From assembly GCA_949317995.1 (NCBI GenBank), contig OX439050.1:50407777-50471776 (forward strand): 64,000 nt of DNA, read 5' to 3'. The position numbers and the translations under genes are program-made. The notes under the pieces were generated by a model. That model saw only the letters and a program-made list of their open reading frames with translations. It was not told where the DNA came from and did not search any database. The DNA comes from Acholoe squamosa. Lineage: Eukaryota; Annelida; Polychaeta; Phyllodocida; Polynoidae. This document shows, one piece after another, positions 1 to 11,900 of the stretch (within the stretch, counting starts at the first letter, position 1; the number at the start of each line of letters is the position of its first letter).

Positions 1-44
1 ACCCTTCAATTCCTGTTAGCCTATGGACAACGCCACAACTAGTA

Positions 45-2573
45 ATGCCTGTCTTCAAAAACAGAGACCAGAAGCCGGTCCCCACGGAGTGGGTGGACGG
101 GGTGGAGCTGCCGAAGTATCGGTGCGAGATCTGCCGGAAAAGGGGGGACTCCAAGCAGTGGTACTTCATGAGATCCGATGGGATGAACCGCCATCTCCGC
201 ACTCACGACGAGATGCAAGAGGGCTACCAGTGCCCTAAGTGTGAGTACATGGTAGCCAAGATCCGGGTGGATGATCTCCGGCGACACATCACGCGTATCC
301 ACCCAGAGCTGGAGGACTGGCAGCCGCCGGAGGAGTGCAGGATGCTACCGGTGGGCCGGGCAACGGAGGCGGGAGGATCCTTGGCGGACAGTAGCCTTGT
401 GGCTGCCCCAGCTAGCCCGGAGGAAGCTGTCAGGCTCACCACCACAAAGAGGAAGAGGGGGAGTGCGGTGGCCAAGAAAAAGAAACCGGTAAACGCCGCC
501 TCCAAGCCCGGGGTCCCCCCGCCGCAGCAGGGCACCTCGGCGGGTGGAGGGGGTGCGGGGGACAGCCCCAGCGGATCTACATTCAGCGGCATGGCGTCGC
601 CGGGAATAACGTTGGAGGAGGAGACGGAGGCTGCTGTCGCCTCCAAATACTTGGAGCAATTGCTGGGATTCCGCGTGGAGGGGACCAGCACACCCCAGAG
701 CTGTCTCTCCGTCAGGTCCACCCGGAGTATGTCAGGGAAGGGGGTCAAGAGGGCCTTCGAGCCGGAGGGGGGGGAGGAATCGGCGGAAAAGAGGAAGAGA
801 CAATCCCCACGGGGTAAGGAGCGGCAGGCGGAGGAGGAAGCGGGACCCTCCACCCCGCCACTGGCCACGGGGATACCCGACCTGACACCTCTACTGAGCG
901 GGGGGGAGGTGGAAATAGACGAGGAAATGGCGGGGAAACTGAAGTTCGTCATAGGATTACTGGTAGAGAGATATGGACAGGCGGGGGAGACCCCCACCAA
1001 GACTCTGTTACGAATGCAACAGGAGGTGCCTCTAGGGGAAGTCAATGTGAGAGCCCTGGAGGCGGAGTACGAGGAAACCAAGAAAGACACTCCGACCTCC
1101 CGAACCTCCATAAAGTCGGCTGCCTACGAGGACATCTCCGCCACGAGTGGGGAGGACGGAGAGAGCTTGGGACTAGGGGGAAATGGGCTGGACTCTAGCC
1201 CCGAGAAGCAGCCCCCTTACGAACTAGTTAACAAGCCCAAACCCACCCTCTCCGGTGCCAGTCCCGAGACATTGCCCTCCTATGAGGATATGAGTAAACC
1301 TTCCCCTAGCAAACCGAAACCCATCCTGAAGACAGTTACAATCGTGACGCCTGAGCCGCCGGAGAAGGGTGAGGCGGGGGAGGTGGAAGGGGAGGATGAA
1401 ACCAGCGAGGAGTCGGAGGAGGTGGCCATCCCGGCATACGTCCAATCCTGCCCTAAACTGAAAGCCCAGTTCCTGGCCGTACTCAGCGATGCCAAGGAGG
1501 AGGAGCGAAAGAAGAAAAGAGAAATTAAACGGAAAGAGAGAGAGGAGGCGGAGAGGAAGGCCAGAGAGGCTGAGGAGCGCCGGAAGGCGGAAGAGGAACA
1601 GCGGAGAAAGGAGGAGGAGGAGAGGAAGGCCAAAGAGGCGGAGAAAGAAAGACTGAGGAAAGAGATGGAAACTAAAAGTAAAAGCCCTAAAGGAAAAGGG
1701 GCGGGAAAGTCTACGAGGAAGTTCAGCCTGGAGGGAGTGTTAAAAGAGGCGGAGGAGGAGGCCATACAGAACCGATCCATGGATGAGGGTACCGCCCAAT
1801 TAATGAGTAAATTTCAATCGTGTTCCGTAGGGACACCGGTGAAGGAGAAAGGACAGGCGGAGAAGAAGGTACCGAAGACCCCCCTCGTAGAGCCGGGGAC
1901 CTTATTTGCTCTACCCAAGTTGGATAGGTACCCCCGATCCGTGACTGTGGGGTTGGACGGGTTAGTCCTTTGCTCGCCCAAGGGGGAATTCTTGCTGCAA
2001 GTAGAAGTGGGGGAGGAGAGTGGACGGGCGGAGACTATGGTGATGGTGCCGGAGGGGGTCGAGACGGTGGTCGGAGGGCCTGGGGATCCGGAGCCCCTAC
2101 CCAACACTGAGACAGACCGAGTGATTGTAATAACCGGATTACCTATAGGAGATATGGGGGAAGGGGGAATAGCCAGCACTGAGGGGTTGGCGGGGGTAGA
2201 GGAGGTGCACCGCCTGCTGCTAGATCAACAAGGAGATAAAGCGGGTGACAATAGGGACGAGGAGGCGGAGGAGGATGGGGCTATGCCATGGCATTCGGAT
2301 TTTACCGGGCCGGAGGCCCTCAAGGAACACTCTAGACGACTGGGGCAGCCTCGGACCCTAGGACCTGAGATGAGGGTTATACCCGGGGGACTGCAATCTT
2401 CCTCCATTCACACTCTCCCCAATGGGGATATTGAACTGGTCCATGTTACCCGGACCCGTTATGGCCGTGATCAGAAGGGATGCTGCAGCCGCTGCGGACA
2501 GCGGTGGCCAAAGACGTCGGCGGCGCGGACGACCAAGGCTGGAACCAATGAGGGCGGCGACAAGACAGCCTGA
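45..2573 (+). CDS. LTR-retrotransposon ORF with two N-terminal zinc fingers (842 aa)
   Basis: The frame is fully open for 842 codons. Two C2H2-type fingers lie at the N-terminus: Cys27/Cys30 with His50/His54, and Cys63/Cys66 with His81/His86. A low-complexity Pro/Gly/Ser-rich part follows, then a very charged Glu/Lys/Arg stretch at about residues 485-550 that should form a long helix or coiled coil. The C-terminus is basic and carries a CSRCGQRW knuckle. The ORF is followed by about 290 noncoding bases, a polypurine tract and an LTR, so it is the last gene of an LTR element. Bases 1-42 read as an open frame ending in TAG two bases before this ATG, possibly the end of an upstream pol gene outside the window. 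Whether this is a gag-like or an extra 3' protein cannot be decided. A host zinc-finger gene is less likely, given the LTR immediately downstream. Base composition is richer in G and C than in the surrounding DNA. Confidence 0.7.
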   Translation: MPVFKNRDQKPVPTEWVDGVELPKYRCEICRKRGDSKQWYFMRSDGMNRHLRTHDEMQEGYQCPKCEYMVAKIRVDDLRRHITRIHPELEDWQPPEECRMLPVGRATEAGGSLADSSLVAAPASPEEAVRLTTTKRKRGSAVAKKKKPVNAASKPGVPPPQQGTSAGGGGAGDSPSGSTFSGMASPGITLEEETEAAVASKYLEQLLGFRVEGTSTPQSCLSVRSTRSMSGKGVKRAFEPEGGEESAEKRKRQSPRGKERQAEEEAGPSTPPLATGIPDLTPLLSGGEVEIDEEMAGKLKFVIGLLVERYGQAGETPTKTLLRMQQEVPLGEVNVRALEAEYEETKKDTPTSRTSIKSAAYEDISATSGEDGESLGLGGNGLDSSPEKQPPYELVNKPKPTLSGASPETLPSYEDMSKPSPSKPKPILKTVTIVTPEPPEKGEAGEVEGEDETSEESEEVAIPAYVQSCPKLKAQFLAVLSDAKEEERKKKREIKRKEREEAERKAREAEERRKAEEEQRRKEEEERKAKEAEKERLRKEMETKSKSPKGKGAGKSTRKFSLEGVLKEAEEEAIQNRSMDEGTAQLMSKFQSCSVGTPVKEKGQAEKKVPKTPLVEPGTLFALPKLDRYPRSVTVGLDGLVLCSPKGEFLLQVEVGEESGRAETMVMVPEGVETVVGGPGDPEPLPNTETDRVIVITGLPIGDMGEGGIASTEGLAGVEEVHRLLLDQQGDKAGDNRDEEAEEDGAMPWHSDFTGPEALKEHSRRLGQPRTLGPEMRVIPGGLQSSSIHTLPNGDIELVHVTRTRYGRDQKGCCSRCGQRWPKTSAARTTKAGTNEGGDKTA

Positions 2574-2862
2574 GGCGAACGGGCGAAGAATGTCTGCCGG
2601 ATCCAGACGAAATGACGTCGTATTATTGTATAAAAGTTGTTGTTATGGTTATACTCCGCATAGGGGACGGCGGATTCGGTTTACTTAGTAGTTAATGCCG
2701 CCTACAGAGGAGGTTTAAGTAGGATTTACTGTGTGTATGTTATGTGTAGCTATTTACTTAAACGCCCAGGGGCCATGGCGTGGCAGGATTATTCAAAATT
2801 GGAAACCCATCTGCAGGAGGGTAATATCACACTCTTTCTCCCGGTAAGGCTATAGATTAGTT

Positions 2863-2870
2863 GGGGAGAG
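2863..2870 (+). promoter_or_regulatory. polypurine tract of the LTR element
   Basis: GGGGAGAG abuts the first TG of the LTR. This is the standard position for the primer of plus-strand DNA synthesis in LTR retrotransposons. Confidence 0.6.
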
Positions 2871-3247
2871 TGTGGCGGAGACGGAGGGGCCGTTGGCGGA
2901 GCCGAAACCATCCTGGTGTGGGGGCGGCGAGGCCAGCGGTCCTGAAGTAACGCGGTTACGTCGGCAATAGTAGTCGGCGGAGGAGATCCTCCGACGCTGG
3001 CCTGCCGTAAAGCGGGCCGGGGTCGGAGTATCTGCCTATGTATAAATAAGGGAGTTGTTACTCCGATTAGTTAGTTCCGAGTTGCAGACAGAGAGGAGCA
3101 GAACTCTAAAAGGCTTATCTCCGGATTAATATATACGATATAAGACTTAGATGGTGTGGCGAGGACTGCCAGGAAATAAAAGACACTGAAGTCAAGCTGT
3201 CGGAGTTGTGTAATTCTTTATTAACCATAGAGTCGGAAAACGCTACA
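2871..3247 (+). mobile_element. 3' LTR (377 bp) of the element carrying the zinc-finger ORF
   Basis: It begins TGTGGCGGAG directly after the polypurine tract and ends CGCTACA, giving TG...CA ends. Inside are a TATA box (TATAAATA, 3041-3048) and a polyadenylation signal (AATAAA, 3175-3180), in the order expected for an LTR. The 5' LTR would lie to the left of the window, so neither LTR divergence nor target duplication can be read. About 280 A/T-rich bases with T and A runs separate it from the next LTR. Confidence 0.65.
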
Positions 3248-3531
3248 ATATATTTTTTTTTTTTTTTTCTAAAAAAAAAACACAAAAAAAACAAGGGTGT
3301 GTGAAACATTTAACATACGATATGTGTTATTGTAGTATTGTGTGATACATACCAATTTCTTCTATACCGGATGAGAGTTTGTAATGAGCTGTTTATAATA
3401 CTACTTGAAATGCAACGAAAACCATAATAAGTTTTACCTCTATTGTATGTCGGATAGATATAACTATGATATAACCCCATTGTTGGTTTAAATAGTTTAT
3501 TTCAACCCCTAGTTTTATCTAGTGGGGGTAG

Positions 3532-3896
3532 TGTAGAGGTACGGTATATCCTGTGTGTATTATGGTTCTTTGGCACAGTGGGTGAGTCAGCCAGCCGGGT
3601 TCCGCCCTCCACTTGTCGGATAGGTGGCAGCACCGATCCGGGAGGTGAGAGGGTAGCACGGTGTAGTGCCACTGCTCCTACCTATAAGGAGGACAGGGCT
3701 CAGTCGCCATGTCAGAGTTGGCTCAGCCGTCTCTAGGTGCACATATACAAAGCTACCAAAAGCATTCGGTACATGACAAGGAGGTTTTCCGCTACCTCCG
3801 GGTAGCCGCCGATTGTGTCTCGAATAAATCCTGTTAGCATACACCCGAACTATCTTTCGTTGACTTGTCTGTCCAAACGAAACCGAAACCACTACA
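3532..3896 (+). mobile_element. second LTR, solo or remnant (365 bp)
   Basis: It starts TGTAGAGGTACGG and ends CCACTACA. It contains a TATAA at 3683 and an AATAAA at 3823. A purine-rich GTGGGGGTAG lies just upstream, so this may be the 3' LTR of a decayed element rather than a solo LTR. The body is unlike the LTR at 2871-3247, although both end in CTACA. No target duplication is evident. Confidence 0.55.
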
Positions 3897-4007
3897 ATTG
3901 GAAAAGGGTAGTAATGTAATTGGTGGGAACTCGAGTACTTACTATATTTCACATCGATCAAAGATACCACTTCAGCACATCAAACCCCTCTTTTCCCTCC
4001 GCCTGTA

Positions 4008-4398
4008 ATAGCCCAAGGTGGGGTATGGGAGTAGAGGGTAGGTGACAGGTGCCAGGTGGGGTATGGGAGAAGAGAGTAGGTGACAGGTGAGTGTTGGTAC
4101 AGGTGTCAGGTGGGGTATGGGAGTAGAGGGTAGGTGCCAGGTGGGGTATAGGAGAAGAGGGTAGGTGACAGCTGAGTGTTGGTACAGGTGTCAGGTGGGG
4201 TATTGGAGTAGAGGGTAGGTGACAGGTGAGTGTTGGTACAGGTGGGGTACAGTAGTAGAGGGTAGGTACAGGTGCCAGGTGGGGTACAGGTGTAGAGGGT
4301 AGGTGACAGGGGAGTGTTGGTCCAGGTGCCAGGTGGGATACAGGAGTAGAGGGTAGATACAGGTGCCAGGTGGGGTCCAGGTGTAGAGGCAGAGATGC
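4008..4398. repeat. G-rich minisatellite
   Basis: Variable units combine the motifs GGTAGGTGACAGGTG, CAGGTGGGGTATGGGAG and TAGAGGGTAG. Weaker fragments of the same array occur at about 4530-4590 and 4756-4860. All minus-strand frames across it are open only because the repeat lacks stop codons. Confidence 0.8.
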
Positions 4399-5840
4399 CA
4401 CTCACTGGCCGACGAAAACCAGGAAAACTGGACTTTTAGACACATTTTCCCAGGAATTTAATATAATTTAATACAGGAATCTTAGAATGAAAACCAGGAA
4501 TTCCTGGTAAACCAGGAAAATAGGCATCACTGAGAGGGTAGGTGACAGGTGAATGTTGGTCCAGGTGCCAGGAGGGGTACAGGGGTAGTGAGTGAGTAAT
4601 AGATGTTTAACGCCATTTCGACAACTAAGGTCATATTCATGGCGAGAACTACTAAACTACAGATTTCACAATGGGATGTGTCGGTGCCCGCGCATATGTG
4701 CACCACACACACCTTGAGGGGATAGGAAAGAAGAGATATAGACCCTTTTAAGTGGGCTAGGGAAGCCAGGGGTACAGGGGTAGAGAGATGGTGAGAGGGG
4801 AGTGTACAGTTGGTGGCTGCTTGGTGAGATATGAGAGTGGAGCGTGAGTGAAGGGACAAATACCATGTTGGAATAAGTGAGGGTTGATATTTTTCATTTG
4901 TCCTGCAGAAATGGATTTTGTTTTGGCAGGTTTGAATCATCTACAGCCTGTTCATTGACAGTAAATGAATATGTACATGTAGCATGTCATTGCACAAGTC
5001 TCCGATAATGCATTTATGTACCTTCTCAATGGCATGTTCCTTGTTTAACATGATAAAATAAAGTAAATGGAAGTCATTAACAAAGCAGAATTTAAATGGT
5101 TCATTGGATACTATCTGTACAGAACATAGAGCTTATACATAAAGCTTCTTCAATGTAATGTATGTGGAGTACTTGCCATAGTATAGTGGGGGCTGGGGTC
5201 CCCCATAAAAATGTATTGGCTAAGATTTTCACAAAATCGGGGTGCGCCTTATATACAGGTTTTTTTAAAATATCGATTAAGGCCTGAGCGATGTACCTTA
5301 TATGTGAGCTGCACCTTATACGCAGGAGATATCGATAGTGCATGTATGCACCACAGAAGGAGCAAGTAGAGTTGAGACAGCAAAAGGCAGAGGCAGTACC
5401 TCAGACTCAAGGGAATTCCTGAGCCAAGGACTTAAAGAACGTAATGGAACAAAATATAGGCTCCTAATGTCTGAATAACCACCAACGAAACAAAAGCGAC
5501 ATTTGAGGGCAAATCATATTTATTTAGTAGGTATTTACAGTTTCAGTAACATTGAAATCAAGTATATTTATTACATATCAATATACAAGAATAGCAGTTA
5601 TTTCAAAGTTGGTACTTGTTCATCAACAATTGTTTGCAACTTAATAACAATATCACAGATTATATATCATAAAATTAAGAGTTTAGTCAATATTTACAAA
5701 TATAACGAATATATAAAAGAGTATAACTTTGGTTCAAGTTGAGTGCACTGTTGATTTTTTCTTCTTTTTCTTCATTTTTTTATCCTTTTTTTTTTTTTTT
5801 TTTTTGCTTAAATCCACAAAGAGTGATGTAAGTAAAATTT
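4399..5840. other. intergenic stretch downstream of ZMYND12
   Basis: No gene is seen here. It holds fragments of the preceding minisatellite, a decayed piece of the GCGTATAAGGCGC repeat family near 5200-5340, and an A/T-rich part. On the minus strand an AATAAA at 5519-5524 lies about 320 bases past the ZMYND12 stop and is a candidate polyadenylation signal. Confidence 0.5.
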
Positions 5841-5960
5841 TTAGATGGCCTCAGGCATGCCTCGTTCACAGACACGTGAAAACTCCACGATAGACTTGGC
5901 CAACTCTTCGTTTGTGACACCCTCTGATGCAGCAAGAGCGCTAGCCCCGAAATGTTTTGC
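5841..5960 (-). CDS. ZMYND12: ZMYND12 last coding exon
   Basis: Acceptor CATTTCCAG. It encodes residues 328-366, ending RGMPEAI and TAA. The sequence is less conserved than the exons before it, but length, phase and position fit the family's C-terminus. Confidence 0.82.
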   Translation of the reverse strand, partial: AKHFGASALAASEGVTNEELAKSIVEFSRVCERGMPEAI

Positions 5961-8900
5961 CTGGAAATGAGAAAGTTTAATTTCATCTGTCAGAGTTATA
6001 CCTCACTGATATGCTTGAGGAACATAACATTCTGAGCTGAAAATGTTGTACACCACAAGTTTAATATTCTCTGGTTGCACATTGTTTAAATGCACTATGA
6101 TCTATTGCCATCATGATGCATGTGAATGAATCGCCAGTTCGTGCATCATGCTAACCCCAAGAGGTTGATACACTCTCAAAAGGTCTGCATGATGCACCAA
6201 TACAAGACTCATGGCATGTGCATCATAACAACGAAAAATAAGATGACCTTAGAGGAAGCATGCAGGTCATTCATCAATTAAAAAAATAGATAAGTCCTAG
6301 GTTTTGGTAACAAAACCTCACTTTTTCTCTTTTATACATTATGTTGTATGCATATAGACTGACCTTTTTTTCAATAATGAAACAACAAAAAAACACATGT
6401 CTAATCATCACTACTTACATTCTCTATGTCGTGCAGTACATAGTAGAGCATGCCTAGAGCATGCGCTGTGCGTGCCTTAATGTCAGGTTTACACTCGGGC
6501 TGGTGGTCCCTCATGTCGAAGATGGCATTAAGAACCTGGATGGCCTCAGCCTCCTGGGCCTCATCTGGTGGGAGAAATGGCAATGGTTAAATGTTAACCC
6601 TTTATGGGTCGCACGATGCATCAATACAGTACCGGACGTCTGCGCACCAACATAGTGCTGCCAGCACAACATTGGTGCATCATGCCAGCCATCCAGGAAT
6701 GTATCAATACCCAAGGCATGATGCATGAATACAGCACTGGCGAGTTATGTGCGAGAGATGCATTCATGCATCATGAAAAGCAGTGGATATGATGCATTAA
6801 TGCATTATGCAGTCCTTTTAAGTATGGTATGATGCCCTAAGTGATGCACCAATGCACTATATCAGCAAGTACTGCACTGGGATTGCATTTATGCATCATG
6901 TGCATCATATCTGCAGCATGATGCATCAATTCCTTGAATTGCTTTACCATAGGTAGGTTTATACATCTTTGATTTCCAGTTTCTAGTCATGATAACACTG
7001 AACGTTGTTTTCAAAAACATGTCTGCGATTATTTACACAAGAATTCTTGATTATGGTAATTTATTTGTATTCACTGCAACAATAATTCTAAGCAAAAATT
7101 GTACCATAATGGTTTGAAATGTATCAAAACAGGCATGCATCATGAAAATACCTTTACATATGTATCATGTAAAAATACCTCAAAAACTGTACAAAACATC
7201 AACAGGCAATCACAGGTGTTTAAAACATGTGGAAGATGAAAACATGAACATTTTTTCAAAAGTGAAATTTTACAAAGAGGCAGGTTGTAATACATGTACT
7301 ACCTTGTTGCTCTTGTGACTCTGTATAATGTAGGTGAGGGTTTTTGTATATATCTTGTGTCTGTGAACTTTGGCTGTTAACCCTTTTTTACTCATTTTTA
7401 ACAACAATGGGAGGGAGTTGGTGGATTATTGGGAGGACAAAAAATTGCAAACCCCTTTGGGGAGGGGGGGGGCGACAGAAAAAAATGTGACCCCTTTTAG
7501 TGAAAAGTCCATGTGCGACTACAGAATAAAAGGAGACGACTGAAAATTTTCTGACCCTTCCGAGGGGGGTATGAAAAAATGTTCGGTGTGCGCGCATGAA
7601 GAAATAACCCCCTATCTGTTGTTGAAGAATGACCACTCCCTTAGTACGTAATTCACCAGTGCTGCATTCATGTATAATGCCAGAATATGCATAATGCATC
7701 AAGGCAAGGAATTCACTCTCCAGTGCTGCCTTAGTGTGTCAGGCTGACAAACTAACATGGGCCTGGAAGCATCGCCTGGTCCTTAAAGGGTTAACTTTAT
7801 ACATGGTATTTTATGTAAATATCTAGTTGTCCCATCCCAAGGGCAATCTGGCAAACCATCGCTAGCCCTTAGGGGTTCTGAAGCAGCAGCTAGATATTCA
7901 TACGATAGGCCCCTATGAACTTACTCACAGTGGATTTAATTTGACCCTTTAAGGGATCCATAATACTTGAATGCACTACCATACTCTACCGCGTATAAGG
8001 TGCATCCCATGTATAAGGCGCACCCTGAGTCAGGGTTCCCACCATTTACGGTTCATGGTTTTAACCGACTTTTACCTAACATTTCTCGGCTTTTACCTGA
8101 CCAAATATTGGATATTTCACGGGGTTCACGAATAAATTCATCGGCCCTGAAGCGAGGGTGTTAAAGATATTTTGCAAATAACATTTTTAACTGACTTTTA
8201 TCCAAAATATCTTAACTGACTTTTAACTGACCTTTAAAGAAAAATGGGGTTAACTGACTTTTAACTGACCAGTGGGAACCCTGTGAGTTGAACCAAATGC
8301 TTCAAGGTGCAGCAGTAGGGCCTTAATTTTTGAAGGTGTAGAACTGTTGTATAGTACCCTGCCTTTAAGACACATTCAGACTTTGGGTTGATTTTATAAG
8401 GCACAGGAGGCATTGGATTATGTATAAGACGCGCCTTGTACACAGGAGATAACGGAACGTTTTTTAAATCATTGTGATGCACTGATGTAGCCATGGTTAG
8501 GGAGTGATCATTTTTTAACAACGGGGGGGGGGGGGCTGGTGGATTTAAGGGGGGGGATCAGAATTTTTTCAACCCCTTGACTGAGGAGGGGTCGGAATTT
8601 TTTTCGCAAGTCCGCGTGCAAACCCACCAGCCCCCCCCCCGTTGTTAAAAAATGATCACTCCCTTAGTAGCATATGAGTCAGCATCCCGTCAGCATATTG
8701 CACCAAAGCTACACTGGCAAATTACTTGCCGGCAATAGATCTGTGCATCTTGATGACAAAAAGAAAACAAGAAGTTTAAAGCACCATGCCATCCTTAAGG
8801 GTTTGATGTGTAAAATTTGTCTGATTGTGAACGATGGAAAACGTTAAGGTGGAAAATTGCATTTATACACACCAGAAAACGCTGTTAGTTCCTCAGTTTT

Positions 8901-11900
8901 TTCTTTTGTTGCAAAAATTTTATCATTCAAAAATCAGATGATATTAAGAAGAAACATTGGCCTGATGTACAATTTCAAAGTACGAGGGATAAAAATACAT
9001 GTTATTTCCAAGAAGTAGAGCGGAGAATAAAGTGTGGTTACCTAGCAAAAGAATATAATTCAGCTAGAAACAGGAGAAGGGTACAACAGTTTTGTACACG
9101 AATGAACATAACAGTAGTCTCTATGTCCTTCACTCATAGATTTTTATCATGAAAAGTATAGTACTATTTATTTTCACTTGCTGCCATGGCCTAATAGTAT
9201 AAGACTTTTTGATTTATCATATCATATACAAAGTTTTAGAGTTGTTGTTTTTACCTAGCCCTTCCTCGTCCTCCTCTGGCTCCTCGGCTGTAGGCCCAAT
9301 ACCTTTGGGTGTTGATGGTGTGCGTGTACGGACCTTGACAATACGGTGCAGGTGTTCATGCCAGATGTCCGTCACCTGCCAATAAAAAAAGTTGAATGGA
9401 CATCAGCATACACAAAACCTATAACCTCCATTTTTCCATGTAACAAAACATTTAAACTCCACTTCTTCCTTGCAACAAAAGTTATAACTTTTATTTCTCA
9501 TTTCAAAAAGCTTCATATCCACGTGTTACAAAACGGTATGACATCCAGTCCTCATGTTACAAAACTTTTAAACTTGATTTAACCTTGTCACAAAAATGAG
9601 TTTTATGTCTATTACCCTGATCTCCCGCATATAAGGTACTCAGAAAAAGAAGAAACGATTACTTTCATTTCTTAAACTTTTCAGTAACACCCAGTAAAGG
9701 AGACCTACCCGCTCATACAAGGAGTCAGCGATATCCATGCGGCTCTGTCGGAAGAAGACATTAGCCATATGGAAATAGCCACCTGATGTGCGAATGTCAT
9801 CTGTACCAAACTCCTCTGATGCATGGTAGATCTGTAATATTGAAAACATATATACGTCTTTCCCGTAATTCAATCATTTATATAGAGAGGGTACCGCAGT
9901 TTTAAGAGCCAGTGTAAAAGATAAAACTGTCTTGACCCAGGGTTCTTTACTCCCTGCAGATTCTAGAATCTCCAACTCTCTAACCAAAGCCCACCTGTCA
10001 CATATGTACCATAACTGGTAATTTCTTTTTTACTTTGTTGGCAAAGTTTATATCAAATTGCATATTTACATCATCGGCCAGTTGGCGAAGTGCTTCATCA
10101 TAATCTCCCTTTGCGGCATACAGCAGACCAAGGTTCCGGTACAGCTTACTCTTAATCGCTGCAGAGCACTCGGGTGTTTTAAGCACCGTCCATTGAGCCT
10201 GTGATAGGTACTCCTCTGCTTGGGATAAACGTCCAAGACCTAACGGGAAAAGTAATTGATACCGATAATACAAAATAAAGGATTGGATCAAAATACATTC
10301 CACTTCCATCTCTGTATTTGATATGAACACACCAAATTAGACAGACCAACCAAATATTAATCCCTTATGCATACTTTTTTCTATGCAATTTTGCTCCTGT
10401 TATTTTCTTAAATTCAGGCACCTGAAAAGAAGTTGATTTCATTTAGACCCAGTGTTTTACATTACTCACCTATGCTGGCCTCGCCCAGGATTAGGTAGGA
10501 GGGGACAAGTTCGATGCTAGCCAACCCGTGCACTTCTATGGCAAAGCGCAGAGACTGCATAGCAGCTGGCACCGCCTGCTCATGGCGACCCTCAAATAGT
10601 AACTTCTGACCTGTAGTCCGTGTCAGCTCAATCATGTGTTTCTGAAAAATATGATGGAACTCTGTGTGACTGATATACAAAAAGTAACAGCTGTAATAGG
10701 CCCATCCTTTTTCAGCCTCATTTGATGATTCTAGGTACCTGCTCTCGCTGTACAATTGTACCTAAACTTATACCTGCACATTATTTCAGGGAACTGAAAA
10801 ATGATTGCAAACTGGCTGAATAAAGTTTTAAGCTTTTCAAAAAAAAAAAAAAAAAAAAAAAATCTTATGGTGTCAGCCTTTGCTCGTAATGACTGGTAAA
10901 CTCCACAACTCACCTGTCGAGATAAGAGCTGTTCTTTTCGATGCACCCGCTCCTCCTCTGAGGTGGGGAAAGGCACCGACCGTCTCAAAGGGAGAAGTAA
11001 TTGACATATTTTCTCATGGATCCCAAGCCAATCTACCTTTTGATGCTCAACTCCACTAATAAGAAGAAGAAAAAAAAATAATAACCATGTTGTCATCATA
11101 AACAGAAGATCCAGTGTACTGTACTTAAGTGCTCTTGTATATTGTCTCTTATAATTGCTTCCATTGACCTACATACGGAGGCTATGGAGAGTGTGGTTGT
11201 GAGGCTTACTGGACTATAGTAGTCAGTTGAGAAGTTGTCTCTTGTTGACTTAGCCAATTATAAGCAATGACTACCATGGAGAGATGATACTTAGTCTATT
11301 GTAGATTTTCAAAGAATGGGATATTCATAACGTTTACAAAGGCAGAATTATGCTGAATTATGCATCATTATTGTGTACTTTTTTAAAAGATGCGATATAC
11401 TTTTCTCAGGCCTAAGAAAACTGTTGTTTTCAGGTAACGAACGCTACATACCCTAAGCTTTTGGCCCCATCCTAACATTTTTGGCACCTATATCTATCCA
11501 GACATGGAAGTTCTAGGCAGATCTAGGCACGAAAATTTACAGCCAGCCCAAACAAATTTCCCTACCTACCCTAATTTTTTTCGACCTTGTTACCTGAACA
11601 CAACTATTTTTTAGGCCCTATCAATTTAGGGATGCTGGCTGGTGCTCCAGTTCAACAACAGGAGGGTTGGGGGGGGGGGGGGTCAGTGAAATTCTGCCCC
11701 TCCCTTCTATTCATAATAAGTAGCGTGCAGGCTTTCCCTTTTCACTTGAAACTAGGCCAAAACTAGGCGGTGTATTTTGTCATCTCCCCAAGAGGAATCT
11801 TTTTTTTTTTTTTGTATCCCCCCCGTTCTTAAAAACTGACACTCTCATTCAACTAGACAGTAAGGGTTTTTCATGTGACGTCAGTTTAGGGTGCATGATG

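Noticed and set aside
224-1111. 295-aa minus-strand ORF
   Set aside because: Shadow of the G/C-rich zinc-finger ORF on the opposite strand.
3958-4445. Minus-strand Pro/Thr/His-rich ORFs
   Set aside because: Minisatellite translated in all three frames; no conserved domain or start context.
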